Positions 22,702 through 32,366 of a stretch of 64,000 nt of DNA are shown here, piece after piece. Made by a program: the position numbers and the translations under genes. The DNA is from Dickeya lacustris (GTDB lineage Bacteria > Pseudomonadota > Gammaproteobacteria > Enterobacterales > Enterobacteriaceae): positions 2,294,001-2,358,000 of the forward strand of contig NZ_CP114280.1 in assembly GCF_029635795.1 (NCBI RefSeq), read 5' to 3'. The notes beneath the pieces are model-generated. The model did not search any database and was not told the DNA's origin. It worked only from the letters and a program-made list of their open reading frames with translations. How positions within the stretch are numbered: the first letter of the stretch is position 1; the number at the start of each line of letters is the position of its first letter.

Positions 22702-23469
22702 TTATACTGCGTCGCTCAGTAACTGGCGGGCCGCCGCCAGCACCACGTTAACAGAAGCGTGTTCTGCTTTTTGCATGGTGGCGGTATCAGGAATTTCCTG
22801 CTGGGTGCGATTGACGATGACCCCTGCCACCATTCCGGCGCGCAGCCCCTGGCTGGCACACATCGTCAGCAGCGTGGCGGATTCCATTTCATAGTTCAGC
22901 ACCCCCATGCTCTGCCACTCTTTCATCGAGCCCTGGAAACGGCTGACTACCCGGCCTGAGTAGGTGTCGTAACGCTCCTGACCCGGATAGAACGTATCTG
23001 ACGATGCCGTCACGCCGACATGCAGCGTCGCACCGGCGTCACGCGCCGCCTGTGCCAGCGCGCTGGTGCAAGCGAAATCGGCCACCGCCGGGAATTCCAG
23101 CGGCGCAAAGTGCAGGCTGGCTCCGTCAAGGCGCACCGCCGCCGTTGTCACCAGCACATCACCCACCGCAATGTGCGGCTGGATAGCACCGGTGGTGCCA
23201 ACGCGCAGGAACGTGCGCACGCCCAGTTGCGCCAACTCTTCAACCGCAATCGATGTAGAAGGGCCGCCAATACCGGTCGAGCAGACAACCACCGGTTTGC
23301 CTGCCAGTTCAGCGCGCCAGGAGGTAAACTCCCGATGCGAGGCCAGAAACACCGGGTTTTCCATCAGCCGGGCAATTTTCTCAACGCGGGCCGGATCGCC
23401 GGGCACAATCGCCAGCGTCGCGCCATGCAAATCTTGCTTGGTTAAACCGAGATGAAATACATCAGACAT
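22702..23469 (-). CDS. udp: Uridine phosphorylase
   Basis: 255 residues from [11 protein letters not shown] at 23469. It is a nucleoside phosphorylase-I enzyme that splits uridine into uracil and ribose-1-phosphate. Seen: [14 protein letters not shown] (phosphate binding), [33 protein letters not shown] and [13 protein letters not shown] (ribose-binding Met-Glu). The upstream frame to 23541 is not coding. A CRP-like site lies about 120 bases upstream, in line with CRP/CytR control in E. coli. A stem-loop (22641-22672, 11-bp arms CAGGCCACGAT and its complement) follows the gene. Confidence 0.97.
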   Translation of the reverse strand: MSDVFHLGLTKQDLHGATLAIVPGDPARVEKIARLMENPVFLASHREFTSWRAELAGKPVVVCSTGIGGPSTSIAVEELAQLGVRTFLRVGTTGAIQPHIAVGDVLVTTAAVRLDGASLHFAPLEFPAVADFACTSALAQAARDAGATLHVGVTASSDTFYPGQERYDTYSGRVVSRFQGSMKEWQSMGVLNYEMESATLLTMCASQGLRAGMVAGVIVNRTQQEIPDTATMQKAEHASVNVVLAAARQLLSDAV

Positions 23470-23580
23470 ATATGCCTCCAGACAAACGCTCAGGTACGTT
23501 GTCATCTTAGCGCACAGCCACAGGCCAATTAAGTGAGGCATATCGCTGATTGGAAAGTAACAAATAGACTTTTACATTAT

Positions 23581-23602
23581 TTTAGTGATGGAAATCACAA
23601 TT
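23581..23602. promoter_or_regulatory. CRP-like binding site between udp and ysgA
   Basis: The 22-bp window centred on AGTGATGGAAATCACA matches the TGTGA-N6-TCACA pattern with one change in the left half. The udp promoter of E. coli is activated by cAMP-CRP and repressed by CytR, so a role for this site in udp control is likely; it is about 112 to 133 bases upstream of the udp start and a similar distance before ysgA. Confidence 0.65.
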
Positions 23603-23724
23603 TAAGCGGTAATCATGGCGCAAAGCACAGAGAGCGATGCCTGAATCCTCAGTCTTCGCCATACCTGACATGCCAGCATCACTGACTCACACACGCGGGC
23701 TCACCCGCTGACAGGAGGAAAGCC

Positions 23725-24564
23725 ATGAATTCCGATGAGCAACTGACATCCCACCCCCTATCCCCCGGCTTTGCGAAAGCGGCCGAGCCTACGGCGGCAG
23801 GCGCTATCATTACCGACGCCACCGGGCTGACCTGCGGTGAAACCACCCTGACAACGCAGGGAGAAGCGCTGCCGATTTACTTTGCTAAACCGCAACGCAC
23901 CGATGGCCGGCTCCCGATCGTTTTGGTGGTACAAGAGATCTTCGGCGTGCATGAATATATCCGTGATGTATGCCGACGGCTGGCGCAGCAAGGCTATCTG
24001 GCGATTGCGCCGGAACTCTATTTTCGCCAAGGCAACCCGCAGCAATACCATGATATTCCAACGCTAATGGCCGAACTGGTGAGCAAGGTGCCAGACCATC
24101 AGGTTCTGGGCGATCTTGACCATAGCGTACACTGGGCGGTGCAGCAGGGTGGCGATGCCGCACGTCTGGCGATCACCGGGTTTTGTTGGGGTGGGCGCAT
24201 CAGTTGGTTGTATGCCGCGCATAACCCACAGCTGAAAGCGGCGGTCGCCTGGTATGGCAAACTGGTCGCGGACAAAACGCTCACCTCGCCACGCCATCCG
24301 GTTGATATCGCCCCCGCATTAATAGCGCCAGTGCTGGGCCTGTATGGTGGGCAGGACGGCAGCATTGGGCCAGAACAGGTCGATGCCATGCGCCAGGCGT
24401 TGCAGGCAAGCCGTGTCGATACGGACATCATCGTCTATGCCGATGCCGGGCACGCTTTCCACTCCGATTACCGCGCCAGCTACCACGACGCCTCAGCCAA
24501 AGATGGCTGGCAACGCATGCTGGCCTGGTTTGCCCGCTACGGCGTGGTGCCATTCCACCGATAA
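23725..24564 (+). CDS. ysgA: Dienelactone hydrolase family protein
   Basis: 279 residues of the alpha/beta hydrolase fold. The nucleophile elbow is GFCWGGR (a cysteine as in dienelactone hydrolase, not serine), the acid is in LYGGQDGSIG and the histidine in DAGHAFHSDYR. QEIFGVHEYIRDVCRRLAQQGYLAIAPELYFR is the family's N-terminal block. It matches E. coli YsgA in sequence and place, between udp and metE. The physiological substrate is not known; carboxymethylenebutenolide-type lactones are hydrolysed by relatives. Confidence 0.92.
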   Translation: MNSDEQLTSHPLSPGFAKAAEPTAAGAIITDATGLTCGETTLTTQGEALPIYFAKPQRTDGRLPIVLVVQEIFGVHEYIRDVCRRLAQQGYLAIAPELYFRQGNPQQYHDIPTLMAELVSKVPDHQVLGDLDHSVHWAVQQGGDAARLAITGFCWGGRISWLYAAHNPQLKAAVAWYGKLVADKTLTSPRHPVDIAPALIAPVLGLYGGQDGSIGPEQVDAMRQALQASRVDTDIIVYADAGHAFHSDYRASYHDASAKDGWQRMLAWFARYGVVPFHR

Positions 24565-24580
24565 AGCGAAAAGAAAAAAT

Positions 24581-24604
24581 AAGGGAGACACTATTGTCTC
24601 CCTT
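24581..24604 (-). terminator. Terminator between ysgA and metE
   Basis: AAGGGAGACA and TGTCTCCCTT form a perfect 10-bp stem with a CTAT loop. On the minus strand it runs into ATTTTTTCTTTT, a strong T-run, so it should end metE transcription; towards plus there is no T-run. Confidence 0.85.
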
Positions 24605-24728
24605 ACACCATCGTCTCCCTTGCTTTTTCAGGGGGTGATGCGGAACGTCCCAGCCCTGTGTCATATCCTGTGGTTCACGTGCATCCTGTCATCCTTTGCG
24701 CCATTCCCCATCACCGTTTTCGGCTGAC

Positions 24729-26996
24729 TTATTCCGCTGTTTCACGCAGGCGTTTGGCCGCCGTCACCATGTTCGCCAGTGACTGGCGGGTTTCCGGCCA
24801 GCCGCGCGTTTTCAGGCCGCAGTCCGGGTTCACCCACAGGCGCTCTGCCGGAATACGCTGGGCCGCTTTGCGCAGCAGTGCTTCAATCCATTCAACACTC
24901 GGTACGTTCGGCGAGTGAATGTCATACACGCCGGGGCCGATTTCATTCGGGTATTCGAACTCTTCAAACGACTCCAGCAGCTCCATATCAGAACGTGAAG
25001 TTTCGATGGTGATCACGTCCGCATCCAGTGCCGCAATCGAATCCATGATGTCGTTGAATTCGCAATAACACATGTGGGTGTGGATTTGCGTATCGTCTTG
25101 CGCCACCGCCGCATTCAGGCGGAACGCATCCACCGCCCATTCCAGATAAGCCGCCCAGTCAGAACGGTGCAGCGGCAGCCCTTCACGCAGCGCCGGTTCG
25201 TCAATCTGGATGATGCCGATACCGGCCGCTTCCAGATCCGCCACTTCATCACGCAGCGCCAGAGCAATCTGTTTGGCAATGGTTTCACGGCTGACATCTT
25301 CACGCGGGAATGACCAGCACAAAATCGTGACCGGGCCGGTCAACATGCCTTTTACCGGCTTGCTGGTCAGTGATTGTGCATATTTTGCCCACTCCACCGT
25401 AATCGCTTCGGGGCGGCTGATGTCGCCAATCACCACCGGCGGTTTCACGCAGCGTGAACCGTAGCTCTGCACCCACCCGTTCTGGGTAAAGACGAAACCG
25501 TCGAGATGCTCGCCAAAATACTCCACCATGTCGTTACGCTCGGCTTCGCCGTGTACTAACACATCCAGCTCCAGTCGCTCTTGTTCCACAATCGCCTGTT
25601 TGATGTGCCCGGCGATGCCGGTACGGTAGTTTTGACCGTCCAGACGACCTTGTTTGAAATCCAGCCGCAGGCCGCGAATTTCGCTGGTTTGCGGGAATGA
25701 ACCAATCGTGGTGGTCGGCCAGGCGGGCAGTTTGAAGCGCGCACGCTGCGCTTCGGCACGCACCGGATACGGGTGCTGACGCTGGCTGTCTTGCGCGGTG
25801 ATCGCCGCCAGACGCTGCGCCACTTCCGGGTTATTCACCCGGGTCGATGTCTGGCGGGCGCGGATCGGTGCGCTATAGGCCACCAGCTCATCGCCATTGC
25901 CGCTGTTAAGCGCCTTGGTCAACAACGCCAGTTCCTGACACTTCTGAATCGCAAACGCGAACCAGCTTTTTACTTCGTCATCCAGACGGGTTTCCACACT
26001 GAGATCAATCGGGCTGTGCAGCAGCGAGCAAGAACTGCCCAGCCACAGGGTGCGTTTGCCGAGCAGCGGTTGCAGGCGCTCAAACCAGCTCGCCAGGTCG
26101 GCACGCCAGACGTTACGGCCATTGATAACACCGAGTGACAATACCCAGTCAGCCGGTAACTGCGCATTGAGCGTGGCAGCGTCATCTTTACCATGCACCA
26201 AATCGACATGCAGCCCCTGCACCGGCAGCGCCTTGATAACATCCAGATTCTGGCTGATGCTGTCGAAATAGGTGGTCAGCAGCAGTTTGCTATGGCCTTG
26301 CAGCGCAGCGTAAGCCGGTTTCAATGCTGCTTTCCATTCAGCATCCAGCTCCAGCGCCAGCAACGGCTCATCAATCTGTACCCATTCAATGCCGCGTTTG
26401 GCCAGTTCCGCCAGCACTTGCTGATAAACCGGCAGAATGGCACTAAGCAGCTCAAGGCGGTTAAACGCCTCGCCTTTGACTTTACCCAGCCACAGATAGG
26501 TCACAGGGCCGAGCAGCACCGGTTTCACCTTGTGGCCCAGCGCCAGCGCTTCGTCTACTTCATCAAGCAGTTGCGTCCAGGTCAGCCTGAACGACTGGCC
26601 TTTGGTGAATTCCGGCACCATGTAGTGATAGTTGGTGTTAAACCATTTGGTCATTTCTGCCGCCGCTGCGGGCTCACCGGTCGGTGCGCGGCCACGGCCA
26701 ATACGGAACAGAGTATCGAGATTTACTGCGCCGTCAGCGCTCTGATGGCGGGCCGGGACATTGCCCAGCAGCAAGCTGGTGGTCAGCACATGATCGTACC
26801 AGGCAAAATCGCCCACCGGCAGCAACTCAACGCCTGCGTCTTTCTGTTGTTGCCAGTGACGCGTGCGTAACTCACGCCCTACAGCCAGCAGTTCATCCTG
26901 AGTGCTGTTACCCGCCCAATAGCTTTCCTGTGCTTTTTTTAGTTCACGACGCAGACCGACGCGCGGGAAACCGAGAGTGTGATTGATAATTGCCAT
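24729..26996 (-). CDS. metE: Cobalamin-independent methionine synthase
   Basis: 755 residues, full length. It transfers the methyl of 5-methyltetrahydropteroyltri-glutamate to homocysteine. The two half-barrels are seen; the C-terminal zinc site is in [10 protein letters not shown] (histidine and cysteine) and [11 protein letters not shown] (second cysteine), with E of DEPALREG nearby. [13 protein letters not shown] marks the substrate region of the second half. It is divergent from metR; MetR activates it with homocysteine in relatives and MetJ represses. Met boxes stand directly upstream. Confidence 0.98.
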   Translation of the reverse strand: MAIINHTLGFPRVGLRRELKKAQESYWAGNSTQDELLAVGRELRTRHWQQQKDAGVELLPVGDFAWYDHVLTTSLLLGNVPARHQSADGAVNLDTLFRIGRGRAPTGEPAAAAEMTKWFNTNYHYMVPEFTKGQSFRLTWTQLLDEVDEALALGHKVKPVLLGPVTYLWLGKVKGEAFNRLELLSAILPVYQQVLAELAKRGIEWVQIDEPLLALELDAEWKAALKPAYAALQGHSKLLLTTYFDSISQNLDVIKALPVQGLHVDLVHGKDDAATLNAQLPADWVLSLGVINGRNVWRADLASWFERLQPLLGKRTLWLGSSCSLLHSPIDLSVETRLDDEVKSWFAFAIQKCQELALLTKALNSGNGDELVAYSAPIRARQTSTRVNNPEVAQRLAAITAQDSQRQHPYPVRAEAQRARFKLPAWPTTTIGSFPQTSEIRGLRLDFKQGRLDGQNYRTGIAGHIKQAIVEQERLELDVLVHGEAERNDMVEYFGEHLDGFVFTQNGWVQSYGSRCVKPPVVIGDISRPEAITVEWAKYAQSLTSKPVKGMLTGPVTILCWSFPREDVSRETIAKQIALALRDEVADLEAAGIGIIQIDEPALREGLPLHRSDWAAYLEWAVDAFRLNAAVAQDDTQIHTHMCYCEFNDIMDSIAALDADVITIETSRSDMELLESFEEFEYPNEIGPGVYDIHSPNVPSVEWIEALLRKAAQRIPAERLWVNPDCGLKTRGWPETRQSLANMVTAAKRLRETAE

Positions 26997-27012
26997 GCCT
27001 GAATCCTCATTT

Positions 27013-27036
27013 AGCCGTCCAGATGTTTACACATCC
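27013..27036. promoter_or_regulatory. MetJ met boxes in the metE-metR intergenic region
   Basis: Three adjacent 8-bp units, AGCCGTCC, AGATGTTT and ACACATCC, resemble the MetJ consensus AGACGTCT and are in the exact tandem spacing MetJ needs. They lie 17 to 40 bases upstream of metE and 65 to 88 bases before metR, so MetJ could repress both promoters. Matches are 5 of 8, 6 of 8 and 5 of 8, so the assignment rests partly on context. Confidence 0.6.
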
Positions 27037-27100
27037 ATAATCCGCAGGTAGTGTAGTGAGCACAAGCGCAATTTATTCACTGTCACTGTGAAGGACTCTC

Positions 27101-28040
27101 ATGATCGAACTTAAACACTTACGGACACTGCAGGCGCTGCGTAACACCGGATCGTTAGCCGCCGCCGCCGCCCAGCTTCATCAAACGCAGTCAGCGTTGT
27201 CACACCAGTTCAGCGACCTGGAACAACGTCTGGGATTTCGCCTATTCGTTCGTAAGAGCCAGCCGCTGCGCTTCACACCGCAGGGGGACATTCTGTTGCA
27301 GTTGGCCGAACAGATCCTGCCGCAAATTCAACAGGCGCTACAGGCCTGTAATGAACCGCATCAAACAACGCTGCGACTGGCTATCGAATGCCTACAGTTG
27401 TATTCAGTGGCTCACGCCCGCGCTGGAGAATTTCCACCAAAGCTGGCCACAGGTGGCGATGGATTTTAAATCCGGCGTGACGTTCGACCCACAGCCTGCG
27501 CTCCAGCAAGGCGAGCTGGACCTGGTGATGACCTCCGATATTCTGCCGCGCAGCGGCCTGCATTATTCGCCGATGTTTGACTTCGAGGTGCGGCTGGTGC
27601 TGGCTCCTGACCACCCGCTGGCCAACCGTGAAGTCATTTCGCCTGAAGATTTGGCGCAAGAAACGCTGATGATTTACCCGGTGCAGCGCCAGCGGCTCGA
27701 TGTCTGGCGTCATTTTCTGCAACCGGCAGGCGTCAGCCCCTCGCTGAAAAGCGTCGATAACACATTGCTGTTAATTCAGATGGTTTCGGCGCGCATGGGC
27801 ATTGCCGCGCTGCCGCACTGGGTGGTGGAGAGTTTTGAACGCCAGGGGCTGGTGGTGACGAAAACGCTGGGCGAAGGCTTGTGGAGCCGGCTGTACGCTG
27901 CGGTGCGCGATGGTGAGCAGCGCCAGCCGGTCATTGAGGCGTTTATTCGTTCTGCCCGCCAGCATGCCTGTGCGCATCTGCCGTTTGTGCGTGACGCTTC
28001 ACGACCCAGCGCTGGTGTACCCATAGTGCGACCACAATAA
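27101..28040 (+). pseudogene. metR: metR, LysR-type activator, interrupted by a +1 frameshift
   Basis: The first part (27101 to about 27391, residues [20 protein letters not shown]... to LRLAIEC) is the LysR DNA-binding domain and linker; the rest of the gene ([14 protein letters not shown]... to the stop at 28040) continues in the next frame. Comparison with E. coli MetR ([15 protein letters not shown]) shows that codon CAC (His) reads CTAC here, an extra T near 27393. Both halves are otherwise fully conserved and a corrected product would be about 312 residues. It would be the homocysteine-dependent activator of metE. Either a recent inactivation or a sequence error; the intact downstream codons favour a recent or technical event. 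Confidence 0.93.
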
Positions 28041-28842
28041 CCGCACTGCCCAGCATAAAGCGGCTCCAGTCCGGCGTTTTCTGCCAAAACGCGAAGTTGA
28101 CCAGTAGCCCGGCCGGTACGTGAAAGTTGTTCATAATACTGAGCGTACCGGCATCAACCTGCGTCGCGCCGTAATTCCACATAAAATAGCCAAGCCCGGA
28201 TACCACCACGCCAAGGAACACCAGCACCTGCCACTGTACTGTCGTCGCAGGCAGTTTTGCCATATTGCCAAACAGCCCCCAGGCTATCAGTGTCACCAAT
28301 GCCGCCCCGAGGTAAAACCAGGAAAACGCGCTGTGCTGCGGCATCGGGTGCAGCTCCATCAGGCGCTTATAACCAACCTGACCGACGGCAAAACAGACGT
28401 TGGCCGCCTGCACCAGTAACAGCCCCCACCAGAAGTGATCGCTCACGCCGTGGTAATGGATAATCGCCGCGCCCAGCACCGCCAGCAGCGCGCTAAACGC
28501 ATAGCCCCAGCGCAAGCGCCTGCCGCTTAACAGATCATAAATCAACGTCACGTAAAGCGGCGTCATCACTGAGAACAGCAACACGGAGGGAACATTCAGA
28601 TAGAGGTAACTGCGAAAGAAAAACAGATACATAATGCCAAGCTGGAAGGCACCGACCAGTAAATACAGCCCCAGCACTTTGGGGGAATAACCACGCCAGC
28701 GCAAAAAAGGCAGGAACACCAGCGCCGCCAGCACCAGACGAAACATCGCCGAGAACCAGCTATCGACCTGGCCTGCCAGGTATTCGCCAATCAGACTAAA
28801 AGAAAACGCCCACAAAATTGTGGTAATGATTAATAACGGCAC
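27943..28842 (-). CDS. yigM: YigM, EamA-family transporter (biotin uptake)
   Basis: 299 residues, the same as E. coli YigM, a ten-helix drug/metabolite transporter superfamily protein shown in E. coli to carry biotin. Two EamA halves are seen: [22 protein letters not shown] through the fifth helix, then [24 protein letters not shown] through [13 protein letters not shown]. The tail [17 protein letters not shown] is hydrophilic. Its 3' end overlaps the convergent metR reading frame by 98 bases, an unusually large tail-to-tail overlap; if metR is corrected the overlap stays. Confidence 0.9.
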   Translation of the reverse strand: MPLLIITTILWAFSFSLIGEYLAGQVDSWFSAMFRLVLAALVFLPFLRWRGYSPKVLGLYLLVGAFQLGIMYLFFFRSYLYLNVPSVLLFSVMTPLYVTLIYDLLSGRRLRWGYAFSALLAVLGAAIIHYHGVSDHFWWGLLLVQAANVCFAVGQVGYKRLMELHPMPQHSAFSWFYLGAALVTLIAWGLFGNMAKLPATTVQWQVLVFLGVVVSGLGYFMWNYGATQVDAGTLSIMNNFHVPAGLLVNFAFWQKTPDWSRFMLGSAVIVVALWVHQRWVVKRHAQTADAHRHAGGQNE

Positions 28843-29117
28843 GGTGTGGCTCGCTCCATATCCATAACACGCAACGGGTGCAGCATTGTAGTCGAGTTAC
28901 ACGGCTGAATTTTCGTCAAGATGGTTTACATCAGAGCAAAAAAAGCGCACTCAGCCACTCAGAATTGCCAACGCAGCCAGGCGAAAAACACAATTGCCGT
29001 TATTGTGCGAACCAGAGAAAGATGGCCTGAAACGGCAGGTGCTGAGGCACATCCGCACATCAACAGACAGCCTGCCCTTATCCGGCAGGCGTCAAACAAG
29101 ACGTCAGAGCCCCAGCG
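28843..29117. other. 275-base gap: yigM promoter side and cysE 3' end
   Basis: This gap joins two regions that are about 5 minutes apart in E. coli (yigM-metR and cysE), so a synteny breakpoint lies here. trmL, which follows cysE in E. coli, is not present. A hairpin near the cysE end (GCCTGCC 29070-29076 and GGCAGGC 29084-29090) is the only structure I can name. I see no coding sequence in it. Confidence 0.6.
29070..29090 (-). terminator. Hairpin after cysE
   Basis: A 7-bp GC-rich stem with a 7-base loop, 28 bases beyond the cysE stop on the minus strand. It is followed by TGTCTGTTGATG, only a loose T-run, so terminator function is moderately likely. Confidence 0.55.
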
Positions 29118-29939
29118 TCAAATCCCGTCGCCGTCTTCAAAGCCGCGCAGCGAGCCGTTGAAGTATTGATCCATATCCAGCGACGGTTTATCACTCTCCG
29201 GGCGGCCCACAATCCGCGCGGGCACACCGGCTGCGGTGGTATGTGGCGGCACCGGTTGTAACACCACGGAACCCGCGCCGATTTTCGCCCCACAACCGAC
29301 TTCGATATTACCGAGGATTTTGGCTCCTGCGCCAATCATCACCCCTTCACGAATTTTCGGGTGACGGTCGCCATTGGTTTTGCCGGTTCCCCCGAGCGTG
29401 ACGGATTGCAGAATGGAGACATCGTTTTCCACCACCGCCGTTTCACCGATGACGATGCCGGTTGCGTGGTCGAGCATAATGCCGCAACCAATGCGGGCGG
29501 CAGGATGAATATCCACACCGAACGAGACAGAAATTTGATTTTGCAGATAAATCGCCAGCGCCCGACGGTCTTGCTGCCACAGCCAGTGGCCGATGCGATA
29601 AGCCTGCAACGCGTGAAACCCTTTCAGGTACAACAGCGGCGTGGAGTATTTATCCACCGCCGGGTCACGCAGGCGCACCGCCATAATATCGCGGGCGGCA
29701 GAGGCAATCATTTGCGGGTCGGCGCGATACGCCTCTTCCACGACCTCACGAATGGCAATCGCGGGCATGATGGCATTCGCCAGTTTGTTGGCGAGCATAT
29801 AGCTTAAGGCACTGCCCAGGTTCTCATGTTTTAACAGCGTCGCGTGAAAGAAGCTGGCCAGCATCGGTTCGCAGTCCGCCAGGCTGCGCGCCTCATCTTT
29901 AATGTGTTTCCAGACCAGTTCCAGCTCATCATTCGACAT
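29118..29939 (-). CDS. cysE: Serine acetyltransferase
   Basis: 273 residues, as in E. coli. It makes O-acetylserine from serine and acetyl-CoA, the entry to cysteine synthesis, and complexes with CysK by its C-terminal isoleucine; here the tail ends FEDGDGI, keeping that isoleucine. The left-handed beta-helix follows an alpha domain and shows hexapeptides such as LDHATGIVIGETAVV (catalytic His), GVMIGAGAKILGNIEVG and GAGSVVLQPVPPHTTAAGVPAR. It follows gpsA on the same strand after a 158-base gap that may hold its own promoter. Confidence 0.98.
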   Translation of the reverse strand: MSNDELELVWKHIKDEARSLADCEPMLASFFHATLLKHENLGSALSYMLANKLANAIMPAIAIREVVEEAYRADPQMIASAARDIMAVRLRDPAVDKYSTPLLYLKGFHALQAYRIGHWLWQQDRRALAIYLQNQISVSFGVDIHPAARIGCGIMLDHATGIVIGETAVVENDVSILQSVTLGGTGKTNGDRHPKIREGVMIGAGAKILGNIEVGCGAKIGAGSVVLQPVPPHTTAAGVPARIVGRPESDKPSLDMDQYFNGSLRGFEDGDGI

Positions 29940-30097
29940 TGCGCTACCTCGTTGAAAAACCGTTAATCCACCGCTTTAACTTTTGCTGCCGCACAACTTA
30001 TTACCACAACGAAACGTTATTTTTGTCACAAAAAACATTTTTTTCACAAAAAGAAGACGCCGAGCCGCCCACAGGAAGCCCGCATACTATCCGGCAA

Positions 30098-31117
30098 TCA
30101 CATCCGGCTGCTTTCGTCTTTTCGTGCTCGACCCAGCAGACTGAGTGCCGCTTCCCGGGCATCTTTGCCACAGTAGAGCACCTGCCAGAGTTGTTCGGTA
30201 ATCGGCATTTCAACACCGTAGCGCTGCGCCAATGCCATCACCTCTTTGGTGTTGCGATAGCCTTCCACCACCTGCCCAATGTGCTCTTGCGCGCGGGTGA
30301 CATCCAACCCCTGGCCCAGCATCATGCCAAAACGACGGTTGCGGGACTGGTTATCGGTACACGTCAGCACCAGATCGCCTAATCCTGCCATGCCCATAAA
30401 GGTAGAAGGGTCGGCTCCCAGAGCGATGCCAAGGCGGGTCATTTCCGCCAACCCTCGGGTGATAAGCGCAGTGCGCGCATTGGCACCAAATCCCATGCCA
30501 TCAGACATACCTGCGCCAATGGCAATCACGTTTTTTACCGCGCCACCAAGCTGCACGCCAATAAAATCCGGGTTGCTATAAACGCGAAAACTCTTGCCAC
30601 AGTGCAGCAGTTGCTGCAAATCTTCAGAGAATTGCCGATCGGTCGAAGCCAATGCAATGGCTGTCGGCAATCCGGCGGCTAACTCTTTGGCGAACGTCGG
30701 GCCGGAGAGCACAGCCAAGGGGATAGACTCGCCCAACACATCCCGCGCCACATCCTGCAATAAGCGGCCGGTTTCCGCCTCAAGCCCTTTGGTGGCCCAG
30801 ACTAACCGGGCATCCGCCCGCAAATGCGGCTTGAGCTGTTGCAACACCTGGCCAAACACATGGCTTGGCACCACCACCAAAATATCGCGGCTGGCGGCCA
30901 GCGCGTGCGCCAAAGAGGTTTCAAGCTGCAACGAATCCGGGAAAGCGACGTCAGGCAAAAACGCCTGATTGCAGCGCGCGGCTTGCAACGCGCGAACATG
31001 CTGTGGATCGTGCCCCCACAGCACAACACGATGGCCGTTACGGGCCACCGTGATCGCCAGCGCGGTGCCGTATGAACCGGCACCGATCACTGTCATGGCT
31101 GCATCAGACGCGCTCAT
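30098..31117 (-). CDS. gpsA: Glycerol-3-phosphate dehydrogenase [NAD(P)+]
   Basis: 339 residues. It reduces dihydroxyacetone phosphate to sn-glycerol-3-phosphate for phospholipid synthesis. The N-terminal Rossmann motif is [20 protein letters not shown]; the catalytic lysine lies in [20 protein letters not shown] and the substrate loop in [20 protein letters not shown]. The start codon overlaps the secB stop (TGATG), a sign of translational coupling in the secB-gpsA-cysE run. Confidence 0.98.
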   Translation of the reverse strand: MSASDAAMTVIGAGSYGTALAITVARNGHRVVLWGHDPQHVRALQAARCNQAFLPDVAFPDSLQLETSLAHALAASRDILVVVPSHVFGQVLQQLKPHLRADARLVWATKGLEAETGRLLQDVARDVLGESIPLAVLSGPTFAKELAAGLPTAIALASTDRQFSEDLQQLLHCGKSFRVYSNPDFIGVQLGGAVKNVIAIGAGMSDGMGFGANARTALITRGLAEMTRLGIALGADPSTFMGMAGLGDLVLTCTDNQSRNRRFGMMLGQGLDVTRAQEHIGQVVEGYRNTKEVMALAQRYGVEMPITEQLWQVLYCGKDAREAALSLLGRARKDESSRM

Positions 31118-31587
31118 CAGGCATCCAGCTTCTGAGTATTGCCTTCTTGACCCGCCTGCTGTTCCAGGTAATTCATGAACAGGGCATCAAAGTTCACCGG
31201 CGCCAGGTTCAACTGCGGGAATGTGCCGCGAGACACCAGGCTAGTGATGCACTCACGCGCGTACGGGAACAGGACATTCGGGCAATACGCGCCCAGGCAA
31301 TGAGCCAGTTGGGTGCCTTCAAGACCGCCCACCGTGAAAATACCCGCCTGCTGGACTTCACACAGGAAAGCGGTTTCTTCACCGATAGTTGACGTCACCG
31401 TGACACGCAGCACCACTTCATAGACATCATCAGCCAGTTGGGTTGAAGCCGTGTCCAGATCCAGTTTGACTTCAGGATTCCACTCTTGCTGGAACACCTG
31501 CGGCGCATTCGGTGCTTCGAATGAAATATCTTTGGTGTAGATACGCTGGATCTGGAAAGTCAGCTCGACGTTATTTTGTTCAGACAT
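31117..31587 (-). CDS. secB: Protein-export chaperone SecB
   Basis: 156 residues from [20 protein letters not shown] at 31587, as in E. coli (155); the frame continues upstream to 31656 without family similarity. It is a homotetrameric cytosolic chaperone that keeps preproteins unfolded and hands them to Sec[18 protein letters not shown], the groove-forming [18 protein letters not shown] and [35 protein letters not shown] are conserved. In E. coli grxC is immediately upstream; here only 99 bases separate secB from yibN and there is no glutaredoxin gene. Confidence 0.98.
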   Translation of the reverse strand: MSEQNNVELTFQIQRIYTKDISFEAPNAPQVFQQEWNPEVKLDLDTASTQLADDVYEVVLRVTVTSTIGEETAFLCEVQQAGIFTVGGLEGTQLAHCLGAYCPNVLFPYARECITSLVSRGTFPQLNLAPVNFDALFMNYLEQQAGQEGNTQKLDA

Positions 31588-31686
31588 GTTGAATAATACC
31601 CTTTTGTTGGATTTCCTTGCGCGCTTCCTTTCGCCTGGAAAGTCACGCCATAACACAAACAGACAACGCCCAATGAGGGCGCTGCA

Positions 31687-32119
31687 TTATTTACCGCGAA
31701 CCAGCGGGAGGTTTTCACCACTCCAGCCAGCCAGCCCGTCTTTCAGAATCAGAACACGCTCAAAACCGGCTTTGAACAGCTGTTCCCCAGACTCGCGGGA
31801 TGACATGCCATTGGCGCAAACCACAATCACCGGCTGTGCCTTGTGTTTTTCCAGTTCACCCAGGCTGCCGTTCTTGATGTCATTCGGTAACAGTGTTGAT
31901 AGCCCCGGCAATATGGCCACGACGATAATCGTCACGATTACGGGTATCCACCACAACCGCATCTTCTTTGTTAATAAGCTGAATGGCCTCGCCGCGCGCC
32001 ACTTCTCTTACCTTAGACAGCTTACTTTTCACCGTCAGCACGATGACCGCGATCAACAGGGCAACCCAGGCCACGCTCATGACAGGGTGTCGGCTGATAA
32101 ATGGCATAATCTCTTGCAT
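31687..32119 (-). pseudogene. yibN: yibN, rhodanese-domain membrane protein, interrupted by a +1 frameshift
   Basis: The N-terminal part (from 32119) has a membrane helix ([20 protein letters not shown]) and the start of a rhodanese domain, [28 protein letters not shown]; after TVTE it meets a stop. The remainder, [25 protein letters not shown] ... GWSGENLPLVRGK, continues in another frame. Relative to E. coli YibN ([22 protein letters not shown]) the sequence AACCTGTTACC reads AACACTGTTACC, an extra base near 31893-31895. The active-site position reads VVCANGMSS with the rhodanese cysteine kept. Probably a recent lesion or a sequence error. Confidence 0.88.
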
Positions 32120-32366
32120 GGGGTGTAACGACTCCGAAATCAGTTAAGCAATTCAAATACAGGGAGTCTGAGTATACCTATGCAGTAGTGCAATTACAGC
32201 CTGAATGCCAACATCGTGTCACGATTCTGCGCAGCCGCCTGCATTTATTCCCCGCCCTGAAGGGGTTTTGCCGAAACAGAACACCGCCTGCCAATCATGG
32301 ATGGAAATAGAAATCCCAGACAACACAACTGGTAAGGGAGGGTTCATCGTGGAATAATCTTTCACC
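32120..32366. other. 247-base gap between divergent yibN and envC
   Basis: This divergent promoter region has no gene. In E. coli gpmM stands here immediately before envC and is cotranscribed with it; no trace of phosphoglycerate mutase coding sequence is visible. A weak GGGG-containing stem (CCCCGCCCTGAAGGGG at 32255-32270) is the only structure noted. envC must have its own promoter here. Confidence 0.6.

Noticed and set aside
27380..27410. Programmed frameshift in metR
   Set aside because: No slippery heptamer, no stimulatory structure seen, and the orthologue is uninterrupted.
31588..31686. Remnant of grxC between secB and yibN
   Set aside because: 99 bases with no frame resembling glutaredoxin (no CPYC motif).
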